From Opisthocomus hoazin (Eukaryota > Chordata > Aves > Opisthocomiformes > Opisthocomidae), in NCBI RefSeq assembly GCF_030867145.1, contig NC_134443.1, positions 2,294,001 through 2,358,000 on the forward strand: a stretch of DNA of 64,000 nucleotides, given 5' to 3'. Under the pieces are notes generated by a model. It saw nothing but the letters and a program-made list of their open reading frames with translations, ran no database searches and had not been told where the DNA came from. Position numbers and translations under genes: made by a program. Positions 11,732 through 33,584 of the stretch are shown piece by piece (positions within the stretch are counted from its first letter, which is position 1; each line of letters starts with the position of its first letter).

Positions 11732-14179
11732 CTACGTGGTGGCATCCACGGCCGTCTCCTCCTCGCCAGCTGTGGGACCGAGCGCGCCGGGGCTGCCCAA
11801 GAGGCTGCGGAGCTGGAGCCAGAAGAAGGGACGCCTGCCAGGCTCGCGGGGCCACTCCAGGTAGGTCCTGGTGCCCAACATCTTCCGGAGCCGGGCAAAA
11901 CGCCGCGGCAAACCCCGAGCGTCGATGGGTTCCTTCACCACCAAGATGACGTCCTCGGTGCCAAGCCCCACGGCGCGCTGGTGGGCGAAGTAGAGCTCGT
12001 AGTTGCACCACTCGCTGTCGATGAAGCTGCGGGAGAGGACGAAGATGACCTTGGCGCTCCTCTCGATGTTCTCCACGATGTTCTCGATGATCCAACGGCC
12101 CGGCGTGAAGTCCCGCTCGTGGATGCAGAGCCGGTAGGGTGGCGTGGTGCTCTCCAGCCGGCGCAGCAGCTCCCGGCGAACCCAGCCGGCGTCGGCGCAG
12201 CTGTAGGAGATGAAGGCGTGGTAGGAGCATCGCCGCGTGGTGCCCGCCTGCCGCCCGCCGTACTTGGCGCACACCAACCGGTACGTGGCTCGCAGGTACC
12301 AACCGGCGTCCAGCTTCCAGCAGAGCGCGGCGCACGCCGCCACGGCCACCGCCGTGCTGGCCACCGCCACGGCCACCAGCGCCGGCACGTCGCATTCCAA
12401 GGGACGCGGGGCGTAAGCGGCCACGGCCGTGTCCAGCAGCGCCTCGGGGTGGTAGCAGGTCCAGTTGTGGGGCCAGTCGGCCAAGGTGGGGCGTCCCCGT
12501 CGCCGCGTCTCCTCCAGGAAGAGGTAGAGGTCACACGTGCAGTGGTAGGGGTTGTTGCCGGCCGCCAGGCTAACGAGCCGCGGCATGTTGACGAAGGAGC
12601 CGCGGTTGATGACGCCAAAGGAGTTGCCGTCGATGGCCAGCACCTGCAAAGGGGGGCACCTCCACTCGGAGGGGATGAACTTGATCTTGTTGCCGCTCAA
12701 CCGCAGCTCCCGCAGCCGGGGACTTCGGGTGAAGTAATCCATGTCCAAGCGGTCGAGCTGGGAGTAGGAGAGGTCCAGGTACTCGAGGGTGGTGGGCAGG
12801 CACCCGAAGGTGCCCACCGTCACCTGGTTGTGGTGCAGGGCCAGCCAACGCAAGGTGGGGCTCCACTGACACGTCTCCTGCAGGCTGCCCAAGCGATTGT
12901 GGCTGGCGTCGAGGCGGGCGAGCCGAGGCCAGGTCCGCGTCAAGGCGGCCACCACGGCTAGGCTCAGGAGCTGGTTGGTGGCCAAGACGAAGCTCTCCAG
13001 CTTGGGCATGACGCCCTGGTAGTGGCAACGCTGGTTGTAGATATAACCATCTTCCAGGCGGTTGCCGGAGATGTCCAAGGCCTCCACGTTGCGCATCTCG
13101 CCCCAAGCGTCGCAGGGGACGTAGTTGAAGTTGACGTTGATGATGGAGAGGGCGGCCACGCCGCTCAGCCAGGTGAAGGTCCAGTCGAAACGCAGGATGT
13201 CGGGGTTGCTGATGTCCTGCAGCAAGAGGCGGTCGAGCCGTGGGGCGGCTGCCCCCACGCCGGAGCTGTTCTGCCGCGGCGAGCGGGCGAAGTCGACGGC
13301 CAGCAGCGCCAAGTCGCGGACGCGGGAGCGCTGGACGTTGAGCAGGGCCAAGCGGAGGAGGTTCTCGCTGAACTTGCCCCGGTAGAAGACCAGCTTGGTG
13401 ATCTGCAACTCGGCCAAGCCGGCGAAGGGATCGGCGGCGCCGCTGTAGTAGGTGAACTCAAAGAGGTTCCGGAAGCGCAGGTAGCGGAGGGGTTTGCCGC
13501 GCAGGTCCCGCAGCATCGCCGGCAGAGCCGCCGCGCTCTCGTCCAAGGCCATGTCACACCACAGCTCCGTGGTGTTGAGCCAGGAGAAAGCCCCGGCTTC
13601 ATACCGCCGCAGGCTGGAGGCCGACTTGATGGCGAACTTCTGCAGCGCCGTGTCCTTCAAGATGGCCAGGTCCTCCCGGGAGATGTCCCGCAGCAGCGGC
13701 CCCCCCAGCGACAGCTCCCGCAGCTGCCGCAGCCCGCCGAAGGCGCCGTCCAACGCCGCGCTGCCGTAGAGGTTGTTGGACATGTCCAACCAACGGAGGT
13801 TGACCAACGGTCGCAACGCCGGCGCCGGGATGCGGCCGAGGGAGTTGTTGAAGAGCTGGAGGTGCTCCAAGAGGAGGTTGGAGAGGAAGGCGTCGGGCGC
13901 GATGCGGGAGATGTTGTTGTAGCCCAGATCCAAGCGCCGGAGCTGGGTCATGCCGGCGAAGTCGCGCGCCGTGATCTCCCGTAGCTTGTTGTAGGAGAGG
14001 TCGAGGCTGCGCAGGCCGCCGGGGAGCCCGCGGGGCACCCGCTCCAGGTCCTGCCCCTTGCACAGCCCCGTCTCGCCGGCGGTGTCGAAGCGGCACGGCG
14101 GCCACGCCGCGTCCCCCGCCAGCGCCAGCAGCACCAGGCACCAAACCCCGCGGGCGCTGGTGGTGGCGGGGGGCTGCAT
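11732..14179 (-). CDS. Toll-like receptor, TLR1/2 superfamily, TLR14/18-like
   Basis: Single-exon coding region of 815 residues. It predicts a membrane pattern receptor that would signal through MyD88-type adaptors. Seen in order: signal peptide (start MQPPATTSARG, hydrophobic CLVLLALAGDA); leucine-rich repeats with LDLSYNKL, LDLGYNNI and LDMSNN; a C-terminal LRR cap, NPYHCTCDLYLF (about 543-597); one membrane segment (about 598-621); and a TIR domain (about 651-797) with box 1 FISYS, box 2 RDFTPG (BB-loop proline present) and box 3 FW. CNYELYFAHQRAVG and VILVVKEPID resemble the TLR14/TLR18 lineage more than TLR1 or TLR2, by memory. An in-frame ATG at 14245 would add 22 Arg/Pro-rich residues before the signal peptide, so I prefer 14179. 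The frame is intact. The locus is not one I know for the usual avian TLRs. Confidence 0.9.
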   Translation of the reverse strand: MQPPATTSARGVWCLVLLALAGDAAWPPCRFDTAGETGLCKGQDLERVPRGLPGGLRSLDLSYNKLREITARDFAGMTQLRRLDLGYNNISRIAPDAFLSNLLLEHLQLFNNSLGRIPAPALRPLVNLRWLDMSNNLYGSAALDGAFGGLRQLRELSLGGPLLRDISREDLAILKDTALQKFAIKSASSLRRYEAGAFSWLNTTELWCDMALDESAAALPAMLRDLRGKPLRYLRFRNLFEFTYYSGAADPFAGLAELQITKLVFYRGKFSENLLRLALLNVQRSRVRDLALLAVDFARSPRQNSSGVGAAAPRLDRLLLQDISNPDILRFDWTFTWLSGVAALSIINVNFNYVPCDAWGEMRNVEALDISGNRLEDGYIYNQRCHYQGVMPKLESFVLATNQLLSLAVVAALTRTWPRLARLDASHNRLGSLQETCQWSPTLRWLALHHNQVTVGTFGCLPTTLEYLDLSYSQLDRLDMDYFTRSPRLRELRLSGNKIKFIPSEWRCPPLQVLAIDGNSFGVINRGSFVNMPRLVSLAAGNNPYHCTCDLYLFLEETRRRGRPTLADWPHNWTCYHPEALLDTAVAAYAPRPLECDVPALVAVAVASTAVAVAACAALCWKLDAGWYLRATYRLVCAKYGGRQAGTTRRCSYHAFISYSCADAGWVRRELLRRLESTTPPYRLCIHERDFTPGRWIIENIVENIERSAKVIFVLSRSFIDSEWCNYELYFAHQRAVGLGTEDVILVVKEPIDARGLPRRFARLRKMLGTRTYLEWPREPGRRPFFWLQLRSLLGSPGALGPTAGEEETAVDATT

Positions 14180-14252
14180 GGCCTCCGGCGCGGCGGCGGG
14201 GCGGCCGCGGAGGTGCCGCCGGCGGCGGGCACGGGGACGGGGCATCCGGGCA

Positions 14253-14268
14253 TCCCCGCGGAGCCGGC
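14253..14268 (-). promoter_or_regulatory. Splice acceptor and upstream ATG before the TLR frame
   Basis: A good minus-strand acceptor (CTCTCCCACCGCAG, with a CTGAC branch-like motif) puts the start of the TLR coding exon at 14268. An ATG at 14253 is out of frame with the receptor and overlaps its start, so it could dampen translation. Confidence 0.55.
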
Positions 14269-14409
14269 CTGCGGTGGGAGAGCAGCGGGGTCAGCGGTGC
14301 CACGTCGGGAGGACCCCGACCCCCCGGGTAGCAGCAGGATCGACCCCCGGGGGGGGCACCGGGACCGGGTGGGAGGGGGCACTGGGATCCGGGGGGGTGG
14401 GAATGGGTA

Positions 14410-15240
14410 AATCCTGCCTTGGGGGCTCAGGGACTGGATCCTGGGGGGGCTGGGGGGCTGGGTCCCAGAGATTGGGATCTGGATCCCCAGGGGATGTGGG
14501 ACTGGATCCCAGGGACTGGGATCTGGATCCTCAGGGGATCAGGAAAGGGATCCAGGGGGGATCAGGGACTGGATCCCAGGGACTGGGATCTGGATCCTCA
14601 GGGGATCAGGAAAGGGATCCGGGGGGGTCAGGGACTGGATCCCAGGGATTGGGATCGGGATCCTCAGGGGATCAGGAAAGGGATCCAGGGGGGAACTAGG
14701 GACTGGGTCCTGAGGATCAGGAAATGGATCTGGGAGGGCAGGGTGAGGACTGGATCCCCGGAGGATCGGGAACTGTATCCTGGGGAGATCAGATTCCCAG
14801 GGGATCAGGGACTGGATCCCACGCAGAATGGATCCGGGGGGGTGTCAGGGACTGGATCCTAGGGGCACTGGGGATGGGATCCTGGGAGGACTGGGGATGG
14901 GATCCCCTGGGGGTCAGGGACTGGATCAGGGGGGGTTGGTGACCAGATCCCAGCAGGGCTGGGGACCGGATTCTGACAGGATCAGGGACTGGATCCGGGG
15001 GGAACAGGGGATGGAAGCCCAGGGATCAGAGACCAGATCTTGGGGCGGACTGGAGGGGACTCGATCCCTGAGGGATCAGGAACCGTATCCGGGGGGATCA
15101 GATCGCAGGGGGGCTGGGGACGGGGTCCCAGGGGGACTCCCCCACCAGACACCGGGAGTTGGGGGCAGGGGGGGGGCTCCGGTACCAAATCCCCAGGGAT
15201 TTGCAGACCAGATCCCATGGGATTCGGGACACCAGATCCC
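14410..15240. repeat. GGATCC-rich minisatellite upstream of the TLR
   Basis: About 0.8 kb of degenerate tandem repeat with a period near 67 bp in its clearest part (14520-14700). Each unit carries TCAGGGACTGGATCCCAGG and ATCAGGAAAGGGATCC. It sits in the proposed first intron of the TLR gene. Confidence 0.88.
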
Positions 15241-15970
15241 GCAGGCGGAGAGCCCAGCCCAGCGCAAACACCCAACCCTTCCTCCTCCTCCTCTTCCGTG
15301 GCCGGAGCGGGGCTGGGGGGCACAGTGAGGGGGGGCTGAGCCCCCGGCTTCGCTTCTCGGCTGATTTTTAGGCTGGGTTTTCTTTTCCAAGCAAAACAAA
15401 AAATGTAAAAAATGTGAAAATTAGTTTTTTTCGCACAGAGGGGAACTTGTGCTCCCGGCGCGGGGCGGCTGCGGCCACGGGTTTGGTATTTTTATTGGCG
15501 GGGGGGGCGGAATCACCAGGAAACTGGAGGAGGAAAACAGCCGGGCGCCTGTTCTGCCCCAACGCCGCCCGGCCCCCCGGGTCCCAGCCCTGCCCCGGCC
15601 CAGACCCCAGCCCGGGGGGCTGCGGGGACACAGGGGACCCCCCCCGCTTCGTCCCCAAAGCGTCGCTCGCGCTCCCGCCCAGGCTCACGTGAGAAGGAGG
15701 AAAAACCCCGGGCAGTGGCCGGAACCGGCGGCGGCTGGGTGGGGGGCGGGTGGCGGGGGGCTGGCGCGCGCCCCGATGGCCCCCGCGACCCCGTCCCTTG
15801 GGAAACCCCTGCCGGGCCGCAGCCACGCGGGGAAACCGAGGCACGGGTGACCCCCGCCACAAGCCTCCGGCACCAACCCTTCCTCATTCCCAACGCCGGC
15901 CCAGCCCCAACGTGGCGCCCGGTCGCCCCCCAAAACCGCCCCAGGGCCCCCTCCCGCCCGCGCGCCGCTC

Positions 15971-16030
15971 ACCTGGGGCGCTCCCTGGGATGCGGCGAGT
16001 TCGCCGGGTCTCAGCCGGGGCGGTTGCGTG
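15971..16030 (-). other. Candidate noncoding first exon of the TLR gene
   Basis: The sequence GCGCCCCAG followed by GTGAGC forms a strong minus-strand splice donor at 15970/15971. It lies in CpG-rich sequence 1.7 kb upstream of the acceptor at 14268. The left exon border is the donor; the right border is only a guess. Between this and the minisatellite (15241-15970) I see CpG-rich sequence, a CACGTG E-box near 15686 and no coding signal. Confidence 0.4.
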
Positions 16031-16089
16031 CAGGAACCGGCGGCGCGGGAGCGGGGCGGCGTGCCGACACGGAACGCCGCGACCTCACG

Positions 16090-16800
16090 TGCCAGGGCCC
16101 AGCGCTCCCAGCCCAGTGCTCCCAGTCCAGCCCAGTGCCCCCAAACCTGCTCAGCAGCCCCAGTCCTGCCCAGCACCCCCAGCTCAGCTCAGCAGTACCA
16201 GTTCTGCCCAGTAACCTCCATCCAGCAGCCCCAGTCCATCCCAGTGCCTCCGGCTGTTGCCCTCAATGCCACCCAGCCCAGCACCCCTAGCCCAGCTCAG
16301 AGTCCCCAGTCCACCCCAGTGACCCCAGAGCAGCACCCCCAGTCCAGCACAGGACCTCCAATCCAGCACCCCCAGTTCAGCAACCCCAGTTCAACCCAGT
16401 GCCCTCATCCAGCATCCCCAGCCTATCCCAGTGCCCCCAGTTCAACCCAGAGCTCTAGTCCAGCATCCCCAGCTCATCCCAGTGTCTCCAGCCAGCCCAG
16501 TGCCCTGGTCCAGCATCCCCAGTCCATCCCAGTGCCTCTGGCCAGCCCAATGCTCCCAGCCCAGTGTCTCTAGCCAGCCCAGTGCCCTCACCCCAGTGCC
16601 CACCGCCCATCCCAGTGCCCTGGTCCAGCAGCCCCAGCTCATCCCAGTGCCCCCAGTTCAGCCCAGCACCTTGGTGGAGCATCACCAGCCCGCCCCAGTG
16701 TCTCCAGCCAGCCCTTTGCTCCCAGTCCAGCATTCCCAGCCCATCCCAGTGCCCTGGTCCAGCATCCCCAGTCTCTCCTCACAGTCACCCAGTACCAGCC
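16090..16800. repeat. CCAGCCCAGTGCC minisatellite
   Basis: About 0.7 kb of roughly 20-bp degenerate units built on CCCAGTGCCCCCAGTCCAGC, in the intergenic DNA upstream of the TLR. Confidence 0.88.
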
Positions 16801-16879
16801 CTGGTGGTCTCCATAGACGGGGGGCGTCCCGTGCAGCCCCCCTCAGCACCCAGCAGACCCCCCTCGAGCCCTCTCAACC

Positions 16880-17340
16880 ACCGACTAACGAAGGCCCTCG
16901 CCCAATTAGCGCGATGGGGAACGGCGCCCGAGCCCCGGCAGCAGCGGCGCTGAGCGGGCGCTGGCGGGCTCTGCCCCGAGGGTCGGGGGGCCCTGAGCCC
17001 CCCAGTCAGCGCCGGAGCGTCCCCAGCACCTCCCGCCCCGCAGGATGAGGCCCCGTTCGTTAACGGTAATTAAGCTTTGAGCAGGGTTGCTGGCGCTGGC
17101 TTGGGTGTCGGAGTTTCTCTTGCCCGGGGAAGCTCGGTCACGGCGGGACAAGGGAGTCTGGCGCTAGAAATCAATCTGAAGGAGTTGTAATTAGCTCGGT
17201 AATAATGCTAATTAGTCGGAATGAGCAGCTCCAGCCCAGTGCCTGCTGCCCCAAGGCACGCCGCCACTCTCCTCCCAGTCCACGGCCTAATGAACACGGG
17301 GATAATTGGAAATTTTTTATTATTAAAGACGACCCCGCGA
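16880..17340. promoter_or_regulatory. A/T-rich patch with clustered TAATTA-type sites
   Basis: Within GC-rich surroundings this patch carries CCAATTAGCG (16901), GGTAATTAAGC (about 17063), GTAATTAGC (about 17187), CTAATTAG (about 17209) and GATAATTGG (about 17300). These are homeodomain-type cores. It could be an enhancer; there is no coding signal. From 17341 to 17690 there is only CpG-rich sequence. Confidence 0.35.
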
Positions 17341-17689
17341 AGCCAGCCGGGCGCTCTGGTGCGATGCGCGGCATCGGGGGGTCCCGGCCCCCCGACACCC
17401 CCGGCCCCGCGCCCTCCCCAGGGCAAAGCGGCGGCCGGGAAGGGGGCAACGGCCGCGCCGGGGTGGCGAAGCCGGGGGAGCAGCGCGGGGGGCTGGGGGG
17501 GAGGGGGCCGGGCAGCCGGCGGCCGCAGAGCCCCCGCGCCCGCAGCCGGGGCAGATCCCGGTTCGACGCCGCCCGACCCGGCCCAGAGCACGAAACCCAG
17601 CCCGGGGAGCCCGGGGAGCCGCTTCCCGCTGCTGCCAGAAACTCCTGAGCCCCTCCACCTCCGTACCCAACACAAAAACTCAGTGAAGG

Positions 17690-17950
17690 GGGAAAATTAA
17701 ATGGGAAAATTAAATGGGAAAATTAAATGGGAAAATTAAATGGGAAAATTAAATGGGAAAATTAAAATAAACTATGAAAATTAAAGAGGAAATTAAAATG
17801 AGCCATGAATATTGAGAGAAAATTATAATAAACTATGAGAATTAAACGGGGAAATTAAATAAGCTTTAAATATTAAACAGGAAAATTATAATAAGCTATG
17901 AAAATTAAATAGGAAAATTAAAATAAGCCACACAAATTAAATAACCCAAC
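17690..17950. repeat. A/T-rich GGGAAAATTAAAT minisatellite
   Basis: About 260 bp starting with five or six perfect 13-bp copies of GGGAAAATTAAAT, then decaying copies (AATTAAAATAAACTATGAA, AATAAGCTATGAAAATT). It is the most A/T-rich stretch in the left half. Confidence 0.92.
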
Positions 17951-19991
17951 TCAGCAGCACAGATCCAAACCCAGCTCCCCCCCGCCCCACCTCCCCCCTC
18001 CCTCTGCTCCCAGCACAGCACCCCTGGGCCCACCTGCGGTCAGGAGCCCCCCGAGCTCCACGTCCTGCAGCCGGGCGGGACCACGAGCACCCCCAGGCCC
18101 CCGCGCCGGGGTCACCCTCGTCCCCACCACCGTCCCCCCACCCTCAGGGACCGGCTAACGCAGACCCTCGCCCAATTAGCGACGCTTCTCCCCCTGTCCG
18201 CTCGCCGTTCGTTAAACAGGGGTGAAGCGGGAGCTCGCGGGCACCACGCCCCGGTTCTTCGAGGCAAACCCAGACCCCAAACCCCGGGGTGGGGGGACGA
18301 GGCGCCGGCTGCCGCTGCCCGCGACGCGGGGAAACGCGGGCGGGCGCGAGGCCGAGAGCCCTGCCCTGCCCGGCACCGGCCGCGCGCTCGGCACCGCGAA
18401 GGCAGAGGCAAACCGCGGCGTCTCAGCAACAGGGGCTTTAATAATAATAATAATTAACGATCAACGCCGCGAACGGCCGCGGGACCGTGACAGGGGCAGG
18501 CGCCCGTTAGCCTCCCGGTATTTCCACGCCAGCGAGGCGCCGGGGCCGGCCGCTTCTGCCATCACCACCGACTCACCCGCTCCACCGCGCGCCGGAGGGC
18601 TCCCAGGCCAGGGAGAAACCTCGCCCCGGCCCTTCGCCGCGAGCCGAGGGGAGCCAGGGGCAGCTTCCGTGGGGCAAACGCTGGGGTCCGAGCTCCTCAC
18701 CCCGTGCCCTCCCCGGCCTTCGTTACCCAGCTGAACTCATCCTCCTCTTGCCAAAGCTCCGGGCAGCTCGGCTCGGGGTGCTGGCACCCACCCGCTCCCA
18801 GCGACTCAGCCCTGCCCGGTCGCCCCCGAGCCAGGAGACACCGGGTGGAAAGTGCCGGGGAGCCCGGAGCCGGGTCCGGGACCTAACGGACCCGAGGAAG
18901 CAGACCTGGAAGCGGGGGAAGCCGGAGCTGTCTGCGCACGGAGCTGCTGGAACTCCAAAAGAACGGCCAGCGAGTTCCGAAAAGCCCCCGGGGTCGCTCC
19001 TTCGCCCTCCCGGGGAGGCACCGAGGGACACGGCACCTCCGGATCCAAATCACCGGCGGCTCCACGCGCGCCTGGCGGTCCGTGGCTGAGGAAAACCCTT
19101 CCAGGCTGGGACAAGCTCGCTGCCCGGCACAGGCAGCGCTATCCGGGGTCACAGAAACCGAGGAAAACGGGAAAACCGGCGAGGCGGCAGCGCCAGCTCG
19201 GGGGGAAACGCAGGGGGGAACAACCGACGCAGCCAGTCACGGCATCGAGCTGTCCCCTCCCTGATTTATCCCCCCAAAAAGCCACCAAAAGGGTCACCGG
19301 AGACGCAAGCGGCAGCAGGGCGAGGCGGACGCACGGGGCCCGGCCTCTGCGCAGCGGCAGGGAAGAGCCCGGGCTGCTGAGCCCCCTCTTCCCTCCTCAG
19401 ACTGGGAGAAACCCAGGCGGGAAGGGCCGGGAGCGACCCCAGGGCTCGGCACAGCCCCCAGACCCCCCCCAGGCCTCCCCCCGAGCTCACCTCCACACGC
19501 CCGGCTGCGTCCGGCTCGTCCGCGGCCGCAGCCCCTCCAACTCACCCTGCCTGGCTTAAAAGGAAGATGAAACGTCACAACAGGGTGCCAGGCCCACCCC
19601 CACCCCGCGGATTAAACCCCCCCAGCCCACGAGAAGCGACCCCAGGAGCCATCTCCAGCCCCAAATATTTCCCTCCTGGCTGGCTCCGTGCTAAGAGACC
19701 CCCTAAAGAGGGAGGCGAACTGTTAACACCCCTGAACCATCCGGACAGGCCCTACGGCCGATGGGGAGAGCGGGATTCCGGGGCCGCTGCGCATCGCGCT
19801 CCGCGCCGGCGCCGCAGGCAGCAGGAGGTCCCCACGGGCTCCGTCCCTCCACCTCCCTCCCGTCCCCAGCTGCAAGCAACGGGCCCCGGACAGTCGGCTT
19901 TCATCGTGTCCCAGCCCCAGGAGTGACCCCTCAGGGTCCCCGAATATCCGCCCACGCCGGGTCCGAGCCCGCAGGCGGGCGCCGAGGACAA
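17951..19991 (-). other. PEX11B downstream region, possible long 3' UTR
   Basis: No coding gene is seen. On the minus strand ATTAAA (plus-strand TTTAAT at 18437-18442, next to an AAT microsatellite) is the first plausible poly(A) signal below the PEX11B stop. It would give a 3' UTR of about 1.5 kb. At 18155-18181 lies a 27-bp segment that matches 16885-16911 at about 25 of 27 positions. Confidence 0.35.
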
Positions 19992-22139
19992 CTAAGGCTT
20001 CAGCTTGAGCCAGGGGTGAAGGATGGTGAGGATGGAGAGGATGGAGGAGGTGAGGCCGCACAGCCCCACAAAGCCCGGGTTGGTTTTGTACAGCCCCAGC
20101 TTGTCCAGGGGGATGAAAAGGTCGCAGGCGTTTTTCACCACGTCCAGCAGCAGGGGAGGGTTGTTCCGAAGGACGCGGATCAGGAGCCGGAGCTGGATCT
20201 GCAGCCTCAGCCCCAGCTGCTGCAGCCTGGTGTCAGCCCGCAGCTGGCGCCCGCTCTCGCCGCCCTTCCCTCGCTTGCCGCCCGCCTCGCGCTCCATCAG
20301 GAGCCGGATCTCGTAGGCGTCCCGGCTCAGGTTCACGACGAGGGCAAAGAGGTAATACCTGCAAGGCAGGGGGGAGGGATGGGGAGAGGAGAGAGCGGGC
20401 AAACGGGGCGCGGGGGCTGCGGCTGGCGACGCTGGGAGCCTCCAGCTGCTTCCTCGCCGGCCACAGAAATAAAAAGCTGGCGGAGAGGAAGAGGAGGGGT
20501 CGTCCCGACAGCGGAGGGGCTGAGCTGGGCCGGGGAGGGGAGGGGAGCAGCCCTGCAGGCAGTGCTGGGGGGGGCTCAGAGCAGGACAGGGGACCCCGGG
20601 AGCCCCCCCAGGCCAGCAGAAGGGGGGCGAGGAAGGCGCGGGCCGGCGGCTCTCACCTGAAGGACCTCTGGCTCCACTTGTCCTGCTCCAGGCCAGGGGC
20701 GAGCCCTGCCTTGCCGGCCCAGAGGACGTTGTCACAGGCCAGGTACATGGCCCGGTTGAGGTGGCCGAGGGTGACGCAGAACCGCAGCACGGTGTCGGAC
20801 AGGTGGATGCCCCGCTTGGCTGCCTCCAGCGCTTCGGCCGAGCTGCCCAGGCGCAGAACTGCGGGACGGACGGACGGACGGTCACAGGGGGGCCTGGTGT
20901 CCCACCCCCCCGTCCCCGTTCACAGAATCACAGAATGGTTGGGGCTGGCAGGGACCTCTGTGGTCACCCAGCCCAACCCCCTGATCAAGCAGGGTCACCC
21001 AGAGCAGGCTGCACAGCACTGCGGCCAGGGGGGCTGGAATATCTCCAGAGAAGGAGACTCCACAGCCTCCCTGGGCAGCCTGGGCCAGGGCTCCGGCACC
21101 CTCAGAGGGAAGAAGTTCTTCCTCGGGTTCAGCTGGAGCTTCCTCTGCGCCAGTTTGTGCCCGTTGCCCCTTGTCCTGTCGCTGGGCACCACTGGAAAGA
21201 GCCTGGCCCCGTCCTCCTGACCCCCCCCTGAAGATATTGATCGGCATTTCTAAGGTCCCCTCTCAGCCTTCTCTTCTCCAGGCTGAACAAGCCCAGCTCC
21301 CTCAGCCTCTCCTCGTAGCAGAGATGCTCTCATCCCCTCCTCATCCTCGTAGCCCTGCGCTGGACTCTCTCCAGTAGCTCCTCGTCTTTCTTGAACTGGG
21401 GAGCCCAGCACTGGACCCAGCACTGCAGATGGGGCCTCCCCAGGGCAGAGCAGAGGGGCAGGAGAACCTCCCTCGCCCTGCTGCCCACACTCCTCTTGAT
21501 GCACCCCAGGATCCCATCGGCCTTCTGGGCACCCAGGGCACGCTGCTGGCTCATGGTCACCCTGTCGTCCCCCAGCACTCCCAGTCCCTCTCCGCAGAGC
21601 TGCTCCCAGCAGCTCAGCCCCAGCCTGTACTGGTGCCTGGGGTTGTTCCTCCCCAGGGGCAGGACCCTGCCCTTGCCCTTGCTGAACCTCATCAGGTTCC
21701 TCTCTGTCCAGCTCTCCAGCCTGCCCAGGGCTCGCTGGATCCAGCCCAGCCTGCCGGGGTATCCACCACTCCCGCGGTGGATACATCAGCAAACTGGCTG
21801 AGGGTGCGCTCTGACTCCTCCAGGTCAGCTCCTCATCGTCCCCTCCCCCGTCCCCGTTCCCCCCCCGCACCGGGCCGGCCCCACTCACGCTTGCGGCCCA
21901 GGCTGAGGTGAGCCTCCAGCTGCCGAACGCTGCCCAGGAGCCCGGCGCTCGCCCCGTTCCTCCGGAGCGCGTCCCCCGCCACGGCACAGGCGTACTGCGC
22001 GGCCCTGCGAGAAAGACGGCGCGGCGTCAGGCGGCGGGCCCGGCCCCGGGGGCACCGGGGGGACCGGGCCGCACCACCCGCACCTGAAGAGCCGCTCCTT
22101 AGCCTGGCTCTGCGCGCTGAAGCGCACCCAGGTCTCCAT
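19992..22139 (-). CDS. PEX11B: Peroxisomal membrane protein PEX11-beta
   Basis: Membrane-shaping protein that drives elongation and division of peroxisomes. Four coding exons: 22084-22139, 21889-22004, 20657-20858 and 19992-20358. The joined frame gives 246 residues, close to the human 259. Seen: the N-terminal [17 protein letters not shown] and AAQYAC amphipathic part, [37 protein letters not shown], then the C-terminal [24 protein letters not shown] and SSILSILTI membrane part ending in LKLKP. The loop after the YEIRLLMER region is shorter than in human. A CR1 fragment lies in intron 2. It is divergent from LIX1L, with 796 bp between the start codons. The start is the only ATG in frame with the family N-terminus. 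Confidence 0.97.
20922..21835 (-). mobile_element. CR1 LINE, 5'-truncated, in PEX11B intron 2
   Basis: Its 3' end on the minus strand is the CR1 octamer tail ATTCTGTGATTCTGTGA. It keeps about 0.9 kb of the end of the second reading frame and the 3' UTR (for example the GTCCAGTGCTGGGCTCCCCAG type segment). It is very similar to the copy at 25972-26661, which lies in the opposite orientation. Confidence 0.93.
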
Positions 22140-33440
<11,301 letters not shown>

Positions 33441-33553
33441 CCGTTCCGCTCCCCCGGCCTCCCGACACCTCCGTGCCGACAGGATCTGTCCCGGGTCACG
33501 TAAAGCATGCAATGCCTCTTCCAGACTTGTGGCCCATTTGCACATTTTAAAGA

Positions 33554-33584
<31 letters not shown>

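Noticed and set aside
20761-21231. Open frames in PEX11B intron 2 and similar ones at 26200-26900
   Set aside because: They are translations of CR1 3' sequence, not host genes.
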